Assembly: GCA_963820775.1 (NCBI GenBank)
Contig: CAWGBF010000003.1
Coordinates: 1-64,000 of the forward strand
Source: Roseiarcus sp963820775
Lineage (GTDB): Bacteria; Pseudomonadota; Alphaproteobacteria; Rhizobiales; Beijerinckiaceae
Length of the DNA stretch: 64,000 nucleotides
Direction of reading: 5' to 3'
Shown: in pieces, positions 36,099 through 47,130 of the stretch
How the letters are laid out: each line of letters begins with the position of its first letter
Numbering within the stretch: position 1 is the stretch's first letter
Program-made: the position numbers and the translations under genes
The notes under the pieces: generated by a model
Told to the model about the DNA's origin: nothing
What the model saw: only the letters and a program-made list of their open reading frames with translations
Databases searched by the model: none

Positions 36099-36712
36099 AA
36101 GCTGGCCGCCAGAGGCGCGGGCCTACGCCGCTCGCTCGCTCCGAGCTGCCGGTCGATACGGCCGCGCTCGCCGGCACTCTCATCGGCAAGCTCCTGGTGC
36201 GGGAATTGCCGGAAGGCGTCGCCAGCGGCCGCATCGTCGAGACCGAGGCCTATGTCATCGGCGACGCCGCCGGGCACGCCTATGGGGGCATGACGCCGCG
36301 CAATCGCTCGCTGTTTCTCGAGCGCGGACATGCGTACGTTTACCTCGCCTACGGCGTCTCATTCATGCTGAATGTGTCGAGCGAGGCGTCCGGAATCGGC
36401 GCCGGCGTGCTGATTCGGGCGCTGCAGCCGGTCGAAGGCGTGGCGATTATGCGGCAAAATCGAGGCGTCGAGCGCCTGCGGGATCTCACGCGAGGCCCCG
36501 GACGGCTCGCCCAGGCGCTCCGGATCGATCGTTCGCTCGACGGGCTCGATCTTTGCCGGGAAGGCCCTTTATGGCTCGCGCGCGACGACCACGAGCCGGG
36601 CGAGATCGGCGAGAGCACTAGGATCGGCATTACGCGCGACGCGGACCGCGCGTTGCGATTTTATCTTCGCAACAGCCCGTTCGTCAGCGGGCCGCGCGCG
36701 CTCAATCAATGA
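36095..36712 (+). CDS. DNA-3-methyladenine glycosylase (AAG/MPG type)
   Basis: A 205-residue base-excision-repair enzyme that removes alkylated purines such as 3-methyladenine. The active-site block RIVETEAYVIGDAAGHAYGG holds the water-activating Glu, and GHAYVYLAYGVSFMLNV plus VLIRALQPVEG are family-typical. The TTG start at 36095 overlaps the previous stop (TTGA); no better start exists. The length matches bacterial members of the family. Confidence 0.87.
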   Translation: MKAGRQRRGPTPLARSELPVDTAALAGTLIGKLLVRELPEGVASGRIVETEAYVIGDAAGHAYGGMTPRNRSLFLERGHAYVYLAYGVSFMLNVSSEASGIGAGVLIRALQPVEGVAIMRQNRGVERLRDLTRGPGRLAQALRIDRSLDGLDLCREGPLWLARDDHEPGEIGESTRIGITRDADRALRFYLRNSPFVSGPRALNQ

Positions 36713-37066
36713 GGACGCCTCGTCCTCTCGGCCCTCCAGTCGAAGCGACCGCCCGACGCCATCTAAGAAAACATACCATATCTGAAAGCATACAGAAAGC
36801 ATACAATATCTTGCAGAAATTCAGAATTAATGCTATGACAATCCCTGCCGGCCCGGCCAAGCCGGCGATTAAGTTGAAGTAGGACGTGGCCAGCGGAACC
36901 GAGGTTGTACACAACCGAAGACGAGGGGGCAGGAGATTTTTTTATTTGAATCGCGCGTAACCGATTGAAAAAGCCCGATTACGAAAAATAAACGCTAGAC
37001 GTCATGTTCGCGGGCTGAGCCGGTGGCCCGCCCTTTCGTGCAGGTAAGAACGAGGGTTGCTCGGGC
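36713..37066. other. AT-rich intergenic region with an 11-base tandem repeat
   Basis: About 350 bases without a gene, noticeably AT-richer than the surroundings. GAAAGCATACA occurs twice in direct tandem (36784-36805). The 3' part, next to the IS110 transposase, may be the left end of that element. Confidence 0.5.
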
Positions 37067-38520
37067 ATGCCGAGCCGAGCCTCAATGCACGGAAGGCGGA
37101 CCATGGGAAAGTATAGCGAAGTCTTCGTGGCTTTCGACGTCGCCAAGAAGAAGCACGCGGTCGCGATCGCGGAAGGAGGGCGGACGGGAGAAGTCCGGTT
37201 TCTCGGCGACGTCGAGAACAGCCCGTTGCCGATCGAGCGGACGATCAAGAGACTGGCAGATCGATACGACCGGCTGCATGTTTGCTTTGAAGCCGGACCA
37301 ACGGGATATGGGCTTTATCGCCAGATCCAGGCGCTCGGCCACGAATGCATGGTGGTCGCTCCGGCTCTGATTCCGAAACGGTCGGGCGAGCGGATCAAGA
37401 CGAACCGGCGAGATGCGGTTACGCTGGCGCGGCTGCATCGGGCCGGCGAACTGACGGGCGTGTGGGCGCCTGACGCCGCTCACGAGGCTGTGCGCGATCT
37501 TGTCCGCGCCCGTGAGGCGGCGGCTGACGATCTTCGTCGGAAGCGCCAGCAGTTGCTCTCCTTTCTGTTGCGGCACAGCCGGATTTACAGCGGAGGCGGC
37601 CATTGGACGCTGGCGCATCGGCGCTGGCTTGCCAGCCAGAAGTTCGAACAGGCCGCGCAGCAAATCGTCTTTCAGGAAGCCATCGACGCGATCGAGGACG
37701 CGCTCCAACGCCTGCGCCGGCTCGAGAAGCAACTCGCCCTCATCGTGCCGGAATGGTCCATGGCGCCGGTCGTGGAAGCCTACCAGGGGATGCGTGGCGC
37801 CTCGTTTCTCGTATCTGTGACTTTTGCCGCCGAGATCGGCGACGTGCGCCGGTTCGATACGCCAAGACAGCTCATGGCCTTCCTCGGTCTTGTCCCAGCG
37901 GAACGCTCGACCGGCGATACGATCCGACGGAAGGGCCTCACCTTAGCGGGCAACCGGCGGGCGCGGCGGGCGCTCATCGAGGCGGCCTGGACATACCGCT
38001 ATCCCGCGAGAGTCAGCGAGACCTTGAGAGCGCGGCTAGAGGGGCTGCCGAAGCCCGTGCGCGACATCGCCTGGAAGGCCCAGGTCCGTCTGTGCGCTCG
38101 TTATCGTCGCCTCAGCGCTACAGGGAAGAAGCTGCCTGTCATCGTGGCCGCGATCGCTCGAGAGATGGCCGCGTTCCTATGGGCCATCGGACGCGAGGTC
38201 GCGCCAGCGTAAGGGCGACGCTCTTTTTCCCGCCGCTGCGCAGAGCCGGGGGTGGAGCACGAAAGGTGGGGAACTCCCGTCCCTAGTTATGTGGCCGGGT
38301 TCGCGCCCGACGCCCGTCCTCTAGACCGAGGAAAGCCCCGAGACGAAGACACGGAAGGCGGTAACCAACCCGCGGATAAGAGTCTGATCAACCGTCGTCT
38401 CTCGCTCCACTCCCAGCCTTGCGCAGCCATGCCTCCTTTTGCCCACGGCTGTCTCGCCCCAGCCGGCGCTCAACCGCGCTTTCTCGCTTGACCGCGAACA
38501 TAAGAGCTAGCCGGCGCGGC
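37067..38520 (+). mobile_element. IS110-family element (limits approximate)
   Basis: An intact IS110-type transposase is followed by about 308 bases of non-coding, structure-rich DNA with several short GC inverted repeats. IS110 elements lack terminal inverted repeats, so the limits cannot be fixed from one copy. The non-coding end of such elements encodes the bridge RNA that guides recombination. Here the long 3' flank, and less so the 5' flank, are candidates. Confidence 0.6.
37103..38212 (+). CDS. IS110-family transposase, intact
   Basis: A 369-residue recombinase. The N-terminal RuvC-like DEDD domain starts VFVAFDVAKKKHAVAIAEGG (first Asp) and continues KRSGERIKTNRRDAVTLARL. A coiled linker precedes the C-terminal Tnp domain with the conserved serine region (IGDVRRFDTPRQLMAFLGLV and AERSTGDTIRRKGLTLAGNR). 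The ATG at 37103 follows GGAAGGCGG. No stop or frame change occurs. The enzymes recombine DNA with a bispecific bridge RNA. Confidence 0.9.
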   Translation: MGKYSEVFVAFDVAKKKHAVAIAEGGRTGEVRFLGDVENSPLPIERTIKRLADRYDRLHVCFEAGPTGYGLYRQIQALGHECMVVAPALIPKRSGERIKTNRRDAVTLARLHRAGELTGVWAPDAAHEAVRDLVRAREAAADDLRRKRQQLLSFLLRHSRIYSGGGHWTLAHRRWLASQKFEQAAQQIVFQEAIDAIEDALQRLRRLEKQLALIVPEWSMAPVVEAYQGMRGASFLVSVTFAAEIGDVRRFDTPRQLMAFLGLVPAERSTGDTIRRKGLTLAGNRRARRALIEAAWTYRYPARVSETLRARLEGLPKPVRDIAWKAQVRLCARYRRLSATGKKLPVIVAAIAREMAAFLWAIGREVAPA

Positions 38521-39819
38521 TCAAGACATCTGTCCTGGCGGCCCTTGCCGGACCGTAACCTTGTGACCGTCGGTCAAGTCGACCGGCGGATTGAGGATGA
38601 CCTGGTCTCCGTCTTTAACCCCCGCGCTAAGTCGACGGTCGTGCCGAAGTCGCGCAACTCGGTTACTCGGCGCACGCGGGCGACGCCATCCTCGACCACC
38701 ATCACGCTGAGACCGTCGGCATTGAACACGATCGCTGCCGCCGGAACGATCAGCGACGGCGTCTTGCGGGGGATTTTAAGCTCAACGGTGCAGTACACGC
38801 CTGCCGGCAGCGCGTGGTCGGGATTGGGCACGTCGACCTCGGTGAGCAGCGCGCGGGTGCCGGGCTGGAGCGCATCGGCGATCCGCGTCACCGTGCCGGG
38901 AAACTCACCGCCCGGCATCTCCGGCACACGCACCACCGCTTCGACGCCTGGAGCGACCCCGAATGCTTGGTCCTGCGGCACATAGAGCTGAATGCGAAGG
39001 ACATCGTCATTCATGATCGTGAACATGTCGGTGCCGGTATTGGCGTTGCCCTGCACCAGACTGCCAATATCGACGTTGCGCTGCGTGATGACGCCGTTGA
39101 ACGGCGCCGTCACCAATGCATAGTTGCGGTTCTGACGCAGCGTCTTGAGCAGATTCTCCTGAGCGGCCACGTTGGCCCGCGCGACGCTGACTGCCGCATC
39201 ATCCGCCTTCAGGGTCTGGACGTCGACTGTGCCCTGCTGCTGGGTTGCCCAGCCTTCACCGACCAGCGGCCGGTCGCGGTCCCAGGTCACCTGCCGCGAG
39301 CTTCAAGTTGGCCTGCGCCTGATCAAGAGCCGCTTGGAGCTGATTGCGCGTCGCTTCGTTTTGGGAAATCTGGTCATCGAGCTCCGGCACCGCGAGCTCC
39401 GCCAGCAAGTCGCGTTGTTTGACGCGATCGCCGATGTCGACCTTTCGTGTGAAAATGTATCCGCTCGCGCGAGCGAAGATGTCGGCCGAATTGAAAGCCA
39501 GGGTCGAGCCGGGCCAAAAGACCGACGCCGTCGCCGGGCTCGCGCGCACAGGGGCGGTCAGAACTGCCGGAACGAAGTCGCGCGTTTGTTCCGCCGTCGC
39601 TATGACTTCGGTATGAAGTTGATAGTGACGCCAACCGCCATAACCCACCGCACCGATCAAAACGAGCAACGCGCCAAGCCCCAGCAAGCGACGCCCGGCC
39701 CGTCCCGCGCCGCGGGACGGCGGGCCGTGCTCAACTTCACGCTCAGGTTGGCGAGTAGGCTCGGGTTCGCTAGGCCGGAGAAGCTCGACCGGTCGAGTGT
39801 CGTGCTGAATGTTCATCAT
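38521..39819 (-). CDS. RND efflux periplasmic adaptor (HlyD/MFP family), frameshifted
   Basis: A membrane-fusion protein of about 430 residues. An N-terminal membrane anchor (LLGLGALLVLIGAVGYGGWR) precedes the lipoyl-like domain (AFNSADIFARASGYI) and a coiled hairpin (LDDQISQNEATRNQLQAALD). The barrel domains follow (YALVTAPFNGVITQRNVDIG), and the sequence ends VTVRQGPPGQMS. Two indels break it: an extra base near 39295 (KLA then VTWDRDRPLVGEG) and a missing base near 38630 (TTVDL then GVKDGDQVILNPP). The start overlaps the pump stop (ATGA). The gene order pump then adaptor is unusual but occurs. Confidence 0.82.
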
Positions 39820-42800
39820 TCCAATCCTTCGGCGAATACTCCATGTGCGACCTTGCCGTCGGCGCCTCTGCGCAGCGTCGCAAACAAATATGGCACCAGT
39901 AGCAGTGTGGTCGGCGTCGCGAACAGAAGGCCGCCGACGACCGCGCGCGCCAAAGCGGCGTTCTGCTCTCCGCCCGGCTCTCCGATCGCCATCGGCAGCA
40001 TGCCGACGATCATCGCCGTCGCCGTCATCAGCACGGGCCGAATTCGGGTGACGCCGGCCTCCATTGCGGCTTCAAGCGCCGGTTTTCCGGCAAGCTGCTC
40101 GTCGCGCGCATAGGTGACCAGCAGAATTGAATTCGCCGAAGCGACGCCGACCGCCATGATCATACCCATCAGCGAGGGAACGCTGAGCGTTGTGCCCGTA
40201 ACGAACAGTATCGTCAGGGCGCCGCAAAGGGTCGCAGGCAGCGCCAGGATCACGACGAACGGGTCGGCCCAGGTCTGATAATTGACGACCATCAACAGGT
40301 AGACGAAAATCGCCGCGAACACGAGCCCGAGCGACATATTTTGGAAGGCGGTGTTCATGCTTTCGATCTGGCCGACCACTTGAATGGTATTGCCCGGCCT
40401 CAGCTGTTTTTGTTCGTCCGCGATGATCGGATTGATGTCGCTCGACACTGAGCCAAGATCGCGGCCCTGGGTGTTGGCGAAGACCTCGTACACGGGTTGT
40501 ATGTTGGCTTGGTTCAAGTTCGTCGGGGTCGTGTCGCGCGTGAACGTCGCGCCGTTGCTCAGCAAGCCGGGCACCGCGCCGGTGGTGGCCACGACGGGGG
40601 CCGCGATGGCGCCGATCGGCGTGTTCTTGATCTCATTCAAAGTATCGGCGAGATACTGCGGCGTTTGTACCGCCAGGTAATAGGGTATTCCGCTGGCGGG
40701 ATCGGTCCAGAAATTCGGCGTTACCTGTTCCGAAGAGCTCAGGGAAATATTGATGTCGTTGGCGATCCCGCTCGCCGTGAGTCCAAATTGGGTTGCCCGC
40801 GCCGGTCGATTTTGGCGAGAAAGTCGGGCCCGTCCAGCTCCTGTTGGAGATGGATGTCCATCAGACCGGGAATCGCAGCCATCTTGCGGCGAAGATCCTT
40901 CGCGACGGCGAGGTTCTTCGTCCGGTCATATCCGACGGTTCGTACATCAATTTGCGTTGGAATGCCGAAATTGAGGATTTGCGTGGCGATATCGGCGGGC
41001 TGGAAATAGAAAATCTCCTCCGGAAAGGCGGCCGGAAGGGCCTCCCGCAACTTCTTGATATAATCGGCTGTCGGCACGTGCCCTTCTTTGAGCGCCACCA
41101 GGATCACACCGTCGTTGACGCCGATCGCCGTCCCATCCATGAACGCGTAATTGTAAGTGCGCGCGGGCAGGCCGATATTGTCGACGATCATGTCGCGGTC
41201 GCTTTCCCGGACGACTTGGCGAATCTTGTTCTCGATCGCCTGGAAGATTTGCGTCGTCGTCTCAATGCGCGTTCCTGGGGGAGCGCGCACGTGGAGCTGG
41301 ATCTGGCCGGCGTCGATCGCGGGAAAGAAATCGCGCCCGACGAAACTGAACAATGCACCACCAAGGATCAGAATCAATCCCGCAACCGCCGGCAAGATGA
41401 ATCGGTGTCGCACCAATCCTTCGAGCAGATCGGCGTAGCTGGCGCGAAAATGCTCGAATCCCCGGTTAAACCCCGCGTTGAAGCGCGCGAACAGGCCGCG
41501 TGGAGCGTCCGCTTCGCCGTGATGCTCGCCCTTCAAGAGATAGCCGATTAAAATCGGCGTCAGCGTCCGGGACAGTGCGTAGGACGCGAGCATGGCGAAA
41601 ACCACCGCAAGGCCCATTGGCGTGAACAGGAATTTGGCCGGTCCGGTGAGGAACACGACAGAGGTGAAGACGCAACTGATCGCCAGTGTGGAGACGAGCG
41701 TTGGAACTGCGATGTTTGCCGGGCCGTGGAGCGTCGCTTGAGGCAGCGGCATCTTTTCTTCAGACAGGTAACGATGCGTATTTTCGATCGTCACCGTCGA
41801 GTCGTCGACGAGGATGCCGATCGCTAGCGCCAGGCCGCCAAGCGTCATCGTATTGATCGTTTCGCCGAGGAAATAGAGGACGACGAGCGACGAGAGGATC
41901 GACAGGGGTATGGAGACCATGACGATGAAGGTCGAGCGCCACGAGCCCAGGAACAGGATGATCATGAGCGCGGTCAGGGCGGCGGCGATCGCGCCTTCCC
42001 TCAGCAATCCGATAATCGAGTCCTTGACGAAGACCGACTGATCGAAGAACGACTCGATTTGCAGGCCGCTCGGCGCCGCAGCTCGGGCGGTCTTCAATGC
42101 CTCCTTGACCGCGTTGACGACCGCGAGGGTCGAGGCGTTGCCGTTCTTGATGATGCTGAGAAGAACTGATTGCTTGCCTTCCGTGCGAACGACGTTCTGC
42201 TGGACCAGCCAGCCGTCGTGAACCTGCCCGACATCCTTGATAAAGACAGTCGCACCGTTGAGAAACTTGATTGGGATGTTGTTGAGATCGTCGATCGTCG
42301 ACGGCAAGGCGTTGGTCCTGACTGTATATTGCTTGTCTCCCAACTTCGCGGTCCCAGAAGGGACGGTGAAAGCTTGTGCATTCACGGCTTTGACGACATC
42401 GTTCGGGGTCAAGCCTTTGGCCTGGAGTTTTAAAGGGTCGATATCCACCATGATCTGGCGATATTTTCCTCCGGCCGGGGTGGGCAGCGTTACGCCGTGA
42501 ATCGGCGCGAGCTGCTGCCGCATCCGGTAGATCCCGTAGTCGTAAAGCTGGGCGCCGTTGAGTGTGTCTGAGCTCAGTGAGATTTGGAGAACCGGCACGC
42601 TTGATGCGTCGTAGCGCACGATGGTCGGAGGCTGAATGCCGGGCGGCATCAGAGCGCGGATGGAGTTCGTGGCCGCGACAATCTGGGCTATTGCGAGATC
42701 GATGTCGACGTCGGGCTGGAAATATAGCTTTTGAATAGAGACGCCGTTGAGGGTCTGCGCCTCAATATCCCTCATGCCGTTGACGCTCGTCGATATCGAA

Positions 42801-43015
42801 TATTGGCTGTAGGTGGTGACCCGCTGCTCCATCTCCGGAGTCGAAAGACCGGTTTCTTGCCAAATCACCGTCACGACGGGGATATTGATCTCGGGAAAAA
42901 TGTCGGTCGGCATGGACGCAATGGCCGACACGCCGAGCACCAGGATAAGCGCGGCCAGCACGAAAAACGTGTGCGGAAACTTCAGCGCAAAGCGGACAAT
43001 TCCCATGACGCGCAC
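39816..43015 (-). CDS. RND-family efflux transporter, one frameshift
   Basis: An inner-membrane proton-driven pump of about 1066 residues. Transmembrane 1 and the first periplasmic domain (MPTDIFPEINIPVVTVIWQE), the proton-relay pair in TM4 (AIGILVDDSTVTIENTHRY) and the second half (ANSILLVTYARDEQLAGKPA) are present. One base is missing near 40795 (FLAKIDR to GLTASGIANDINI); the sequence otherwise continues correctly. The GTG start at 43015 or ATG at 43006 (MGIVRFALKFPHTF) are both possible. With the overlapping adaptor it forms a two-gene efflux unit. No outer-membrane channel gene is adjacent. The substrate is unknown. Confidence 0.87.
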
Positions 43016-43053
43016 TCGATCGAATGGTCTCCCGCCAGTGGACCGGCGTCAGA

Positions 43054-43260
43054 TTAATGAAGACGATTTCCTTGCCAGGCGCTCTGGCCCGTCCTCGGCA
43101 TTGTCACATGTACCAAGCAAAGGCTCTCTCTCGCCGCCCTCGAACAATTCTCTAGCCCATTGATTTTATCGAAACCGGCTTCTGCGACTGGGTAAGTGCT
43201 GACCAGTAAAGGCGGTTGATGTGACAACGCCGTTGCGCGGAGTACCGAACCTTGGGCCAT
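43054..43260 (-). CDS. Small hypothetical protein upstream of the RND operon
   Basis: A 68-residue open frame (MAQGSVLRATALSHQPPLLV ... NGLENCSRAARESLCLVHVT) with an excellent ribosome-binding site (GAGAAGGAG) seven bases before its ATG. It ends 39 bases before the pump start. No family is recognised, and coding quality beyond the start signal is weak. The rest of the 43016-43410 gap shows nothing clear. Confidence 0.35.
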   Translation of the reverse strand: MAQGSVLRATALSHQPPLLVSTYPVAEAGFDKINGLENCSRAARESLCLVHVTMPRTGQSAWQGNRLH

Positions 43261-43410
43261 GGTTTTCTCCTTCTCGTATAGCTCGCGGTTCTGTCGGGGA
43301 AAAATCATGAGTTGAGGCCGACTTTGGTCGAGCCACCCTGCTTTTACCAAGCCTGCGGGAGCACCTTTGTGGCTTGGTTCAGACTGCCCGGTCGCACGAC
43401 CTCGCGGGCG

Positions 43411-44043
43411 CTAGACAGACGAGGTATAGCTGTGCGTCGAGCCGCTGATGCTAAGGTCAGAGGCTTGGAGCAGCTCCGACGCAAGCCTCCTCACCTCATC
43501 GGCGCTTCCGATCAGCCGCCTGAGCATAGTCCGCACGTCGACATCCTGTTCCATCGACGGCAGCCACGACAGGGCAGGCTGCGGATCCTCGGTGGTCGAG
43601 ATTGGAGCGACAAACCGATAGCCCTGGCCGGGAGTTGTGACTAGGTAGCGATTGCCGGCGTGGCCGTCGCGTAGCGCTCTTCGCAAAGCGGCGATGTGGA
43701 CCGAAAGATTGGCGTCGACCACGGTAATGCCGGGCCATACACGCGACATCAGCTCCCTCCTGGTGGCCAGCTCGCCGTGCCGCTCTATGAGGGCGACAAG
43801 AATGTCGAGGGCTCGGCTGCCGAGAGGAACGGGCTGATCCGCCTCGAGTAAGAGGCGTTGCTTTGGAAACAAACAGAAAGCGTCAAATCGGATCGTCGCC
43901 GCAGAGGACACACTGGTGCGGTCTTCCCTCGATGACGCGGGTCGGTCCGCCTGTTGGAGATCGAAGAAGGGTCCAATGCCGCCGGGGCCAACTTCCGGCA
44001 GCATGCGAGCGCGGTGCGTCGACAAGGCAACAGCCACGGTCAT
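43411..44043 (-). CDS. Winged-helix (OmpR/CadC-type) transcriptional regulator
   Basis: A 210-residue protein. Residues about 50-145 form a trans-reg-C winged helix: IRFDAFCLFPKQRLLLEADQ, LGSRALDILVALIERHGELA, LMSRVWPGITVVDANLSVHI and YLVTTPGQGYRFVAPI. There is no receiver domain and no ATPase or TPR part, as in longer regulators of this class; the C-terminus is a short helical tail. It is encoded upstream of the efflux genes on the same strand and may regulate them. The next 436 bases (44044-44479) contain no recognisable gene. Confidence 0.8.
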   Translation of the reverse strand: MTVAVALSTHRARMLPEVGPGGIGPFFDLQQADRPASSREDRTSVSSAATIRFDAFCLFPKQRLLLEADQPVPLGSRALDILVALIERHGELATRRELMSRVWPGITVVDANLSVHIAALRRALRDGHAGNRYLVTTPGQGYRFVAPISTTEDPQPALSWLPSMEQDVDVRTMLRRLIGSADEVRRLASELLQASDLSISGSTHSYTSSV

Positions 44044-44479
44044 GATTAAGCTCTCGTTTGCGGTTTCAGGAGACGGGATCGCGGCCTTAGGCCATCTCGT
44101 CCTCCATCCCTGTCGCCGACGATAGCACCGTGGGAGGGGCATAGCCGAACGTGCAATGGTCGCTTGCACCTGACTCTATGCACGGCCCAGAGCGCATGGA
44201 AGCACAAGATCTCTAATACTTTGGTTTCGGGGTCGCCGACGTTTGGCGCGGCCAGAGGCGACTGGCGTGGCCCTTCGATCACCTGGATTCCCGCGTCGCC
44301 GTCGCCCGTCAAACGTAGGGCGTCTTTCAACGCCCACATCGCTCCTCAAAGCGACAGCCCAACTTGATCGGAACGGCTCACATGTAGGCCGAAATAGTTC
44401 AACTCGACGGCGCCGAGGCTCACTTGTCTCGCCGACGTCACTAACGGGATGGCAACCGGACAGGCTCTTCCGCGAAATA

Positions 44480-46222
44480 ATACCCGTTGCGGCTGTCGTC
44501 CGTGAACGCCGGCGCGCGATCGATTGATATGGTGGCGCCCACGTTGGACCCTTGCGCCGCGATGCGCACAAAGCTTGAGGTGCAGCCGGAAGGTGTAGCC
44601 GAGATCGTTTTCTTTATCGGAGACGAACGACGCGCGAGGGCGCCCGCGCAGCCATCCAAAAATTTCGCGCGGCCGATCTCAACGGCTTGGAGGCGGACAT
44701 CATGCGCGCCTGGGACGAGACTTTGAGCGCGATCGAGGTCAAGACTTCCGACCGCGCGATGGACCTCATGCTCAATGGCTGGCTGCTCTACCAGACACTC
44801 GCGTGTCGGATTTGGGCGCGCTCGGCGTTCTATCAAGCCAGCGGCGCCTATGGCTTTCGCGACCAATTGCAGGACGGGATGGCTCTTGCGGCCGCCCGGC
44901 CCGACCTGACGCGCGAACACCTCTTGCGTGCGGCCGGCCGCCAGTTCGTCGAAGGCGACGTCCAACACTGGTGGCTGCCACATTCCGGCCAAGGCGTCCG
45001 GACCCGAATATCCGACGATCGTGCTTGGCTGGCCTACGCGGCCGCCCAATATGTCGAGACGACAAACGACACGCTTATACTCGATGAGTTGATTCCTTTT
45101 CTCGAGGGCGCAGAACCGAAGGCCGGCGAGCCGGATCGCTTTTTTGAGCCGACGCCTTCTCGAGACAGCCTAACGCTGTTCGAGCACTGCGCCCTGGCGC
45201 TTGATATGAGTCTGACCCTGGGCCGGCACGGGCTTCCGCTCATTGGCACAGGCGATTGGAATGATGGCATGAACCGCGTCGGAGAAAAGGGAGAGGGGGA
45301 GAGCGTTTGGCTCGGATGGTTTCTGTACACGGCGCTTACGGCCTTCGTTCCCTTGGCTTTGGCGCGCGGCGAGACAGCACGCGCCGAGACGTGGAGGGCG
45401 CATGCGGCCGCGCTGAGAGCCGCCATCGAGCGCGAGGCCTGGGACGGCGAATGGTATCGCAGGGGCTATTTCGATGATGGGGCGCCGCTCGGTTCCGCGA
45501 CCAACGACGAGTGTCGGATCGACTCCATCGCGCAATCCTGGGCTGTCCTGTCAGGCGCAGACTCGCCCGAACGAGCGGCCCGCGCGATGACGGCGCTCGA
45601 CGGGCAGTTGATTCGATGCAAGGACGGATTGGCGCTTTTGTTCGCGCCTCCCTTCGATAAAACTCGGCACGATCCGGGATATATCAAGGGCTATCCCCCC
45701 GGCGTTCGCGAGAATGGCGGCCAATACACGCACGCTGCGATCTGGTCGGTGATGGCTTTCGCTACGCTCGGCGAGGGCGACAAAGCGGTGGAGCTTTTCT
45801 CATTGCTCAACCCTATCAATCACTCGCGAACTCCCGCCGACGCGTACCGTTACAAAGTCGAGCCCTACGTCGTGTGCGCCGACATATATTCGATCGCGCC
45901 TCATATCGGGCGTGGGGGCTGGACTTGGTACACCGGCTTAGCCGGCTGGTTGCGGCGCGCGGGCACGGAGAACCTGCTTGGGTTACGGCTCCGAGGCGCT
46001 TTCTTGTCCGTCGATCCCTGCATTCCCAAGGGTTGGGACAACTACGAAGCGACCATCAAGTATCGGACCGCGCGATACTCGTTTTCCGTCGAGAATCCGA
46101 GCCGAGTCTGTCGGGGCGTCGTCTTCGCGAGCGTAGACGGAGTAGAGATTGCGGAACGTCCGTTGCTCATGGCGCTGCTGGATGACGGGCGTCGGCACCG
46201 TGTGAGCGCGCGACTTGGTTGA
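44480..46222 (+). pseudogene. Cyclic beta-1,2-glucan synthase, C-terminal (GH94 phosphorylase) remnant
   Basis: The sequence matches the last fifth of NdvB/Cgs-type proteins, giant membrane enzymes of about 2,800 residues that make periplasmic cyclic glucans. It begins around TLDPCAAMRTKLEVQPEGVA, has a one-base slip near 44640 (ARAAIQKFRAADLNGLE), and continues in one open frame through the GH94 catalytic domain. That frame includes YGFRDQLQDGMAL (catalytic Asp region), LIGTGDWNDGMNRVGEKGEG and the ENGGQYTHAAIW block. It ends GRRHRVSARLG. The glycosyltransferase and membrane parts are absent, so glucan synthesis is impossible. A free phosphorylase from an internal start at 44687 cannot be excluded. 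Confidence 0.8.
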
Positions 46223-46764
46223 CCGTCGCCGCATGATCGCGAAATTGAAGATTGACGGTAGGGGACGGCGCGCCTTGCTTCCTTTAGGCGACGCGAACCT
46301 GGACGGCCGTTTGCGGCGATAGTCGCGAGATTTCGTCATTTTCCCCCGCTGAGCAGAACCGGAAGCAATTACCGTTACCGCCCTCTCAGGGGGAAGCTAA
46401 GGGGTTGATCATCATGCGTGACGCCGGCCGAGGCAGTCATCGTGGTTGATCCGGCGCGCAAGTGGAGGCGGTGTCCTCGAGCATATGCACGTCCGCGCCG
46501 CAAATGGTCTTGCGTAGATTCCGATCCTATTCAGCCACTTGTCGCCGCCCCACCTTTTGGTCTTGCGTTTCGGATCGGCGAAGCGACCGGCTACGCGCGG
46601 CGCGAAGCCGCCAGGCGCGCGCTGGTCGGCGAAGCTGAGACATTCGCCGACGTCTTCATTTTGATTATGCCGAAACGGACGAGCGTCAGAAGCCGCCTCC
46701 CAAGGAGCGACGCGACCGGTTGAAGCGACGACCAGGGCGAAACATATCGCAAAGGAGATAGAAA
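46223..46764. other. Intergenic region with no recognisable gene
   Basis: About 540 bases after the glucan-synthase remnant. Short open frames exist on the plus strand (around 46418-46723), but none resembles a known family or has a convincing start. Confidence 0.5.
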
Positions 46765-47055
46765 ATGGCCACTGCTTACCCGCTTCCTATCGAATAGACG
46801 CGCTTGAGCGACTGGTCGCAAAAACTTGAAGCCCAGTCACAGCCACTCGGCAAGACCTGTCCAAAATGTCACGCGTTTGGCCTAGAGAGCTACGCGCGCC
46901 AAGCACCGCAGATGATTACGCCATCGCGAGAGGTTCGTAGCAGGGCTATCTCCGGCGGAGGCGCCAGACGCGTGATTTGGCCGCCGCCGCAGCACAACAA
47001 TTTTGCGCCGATATCGAAGAAAAGGGGCGTGCCGCGCCAGGCCCCGGTTCAATAG
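46765..47055 (+). pseudogene. Small zinc-ribbon-like ORF interrupted by an amber codon
   Basis: An ATG at 46765 with a strong ribosome-binding site (AAAGGAGATAG) begins MATAYPLPIE. A TAG follows, and the same frame then continues TRLSDWSQKLEAQSQPLGKT and CPKCHAFGLESYARQAP, a short coiled segment and half a zinc ribbon. The second Cys pair of a ribbon is not evident, so the 3' part is degraded too. I do not know the family. Confidence 0.4.
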
Positions 47056-47130
47056 CCCCTCAACCCTCAACGACGACGTTCGCCATCTCCGCTTCACTTC
47101 GAAATAAGTCAAGCCGATTGAGGTTTGATC

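Noticed and set aside
36784..36805. CRISPR-like repeat
   Set aside because: A single 11-base tandem duplication with no spacers; no cas genes in the window.
38521..43015. Efflux pair as firm pseudogenes
   Set aside because: Only three isolated single-base indels in about 4.5 kb with otherwise perfect family sequence; consensus errors are as likely as decay, so they are kept as coding with a note.
46765..46830. Amber codon read through as an amino acid
   Set aside because: No pyrrolysine machinery or other in-frame amber genes are seen; decay of a small gene is simpler.
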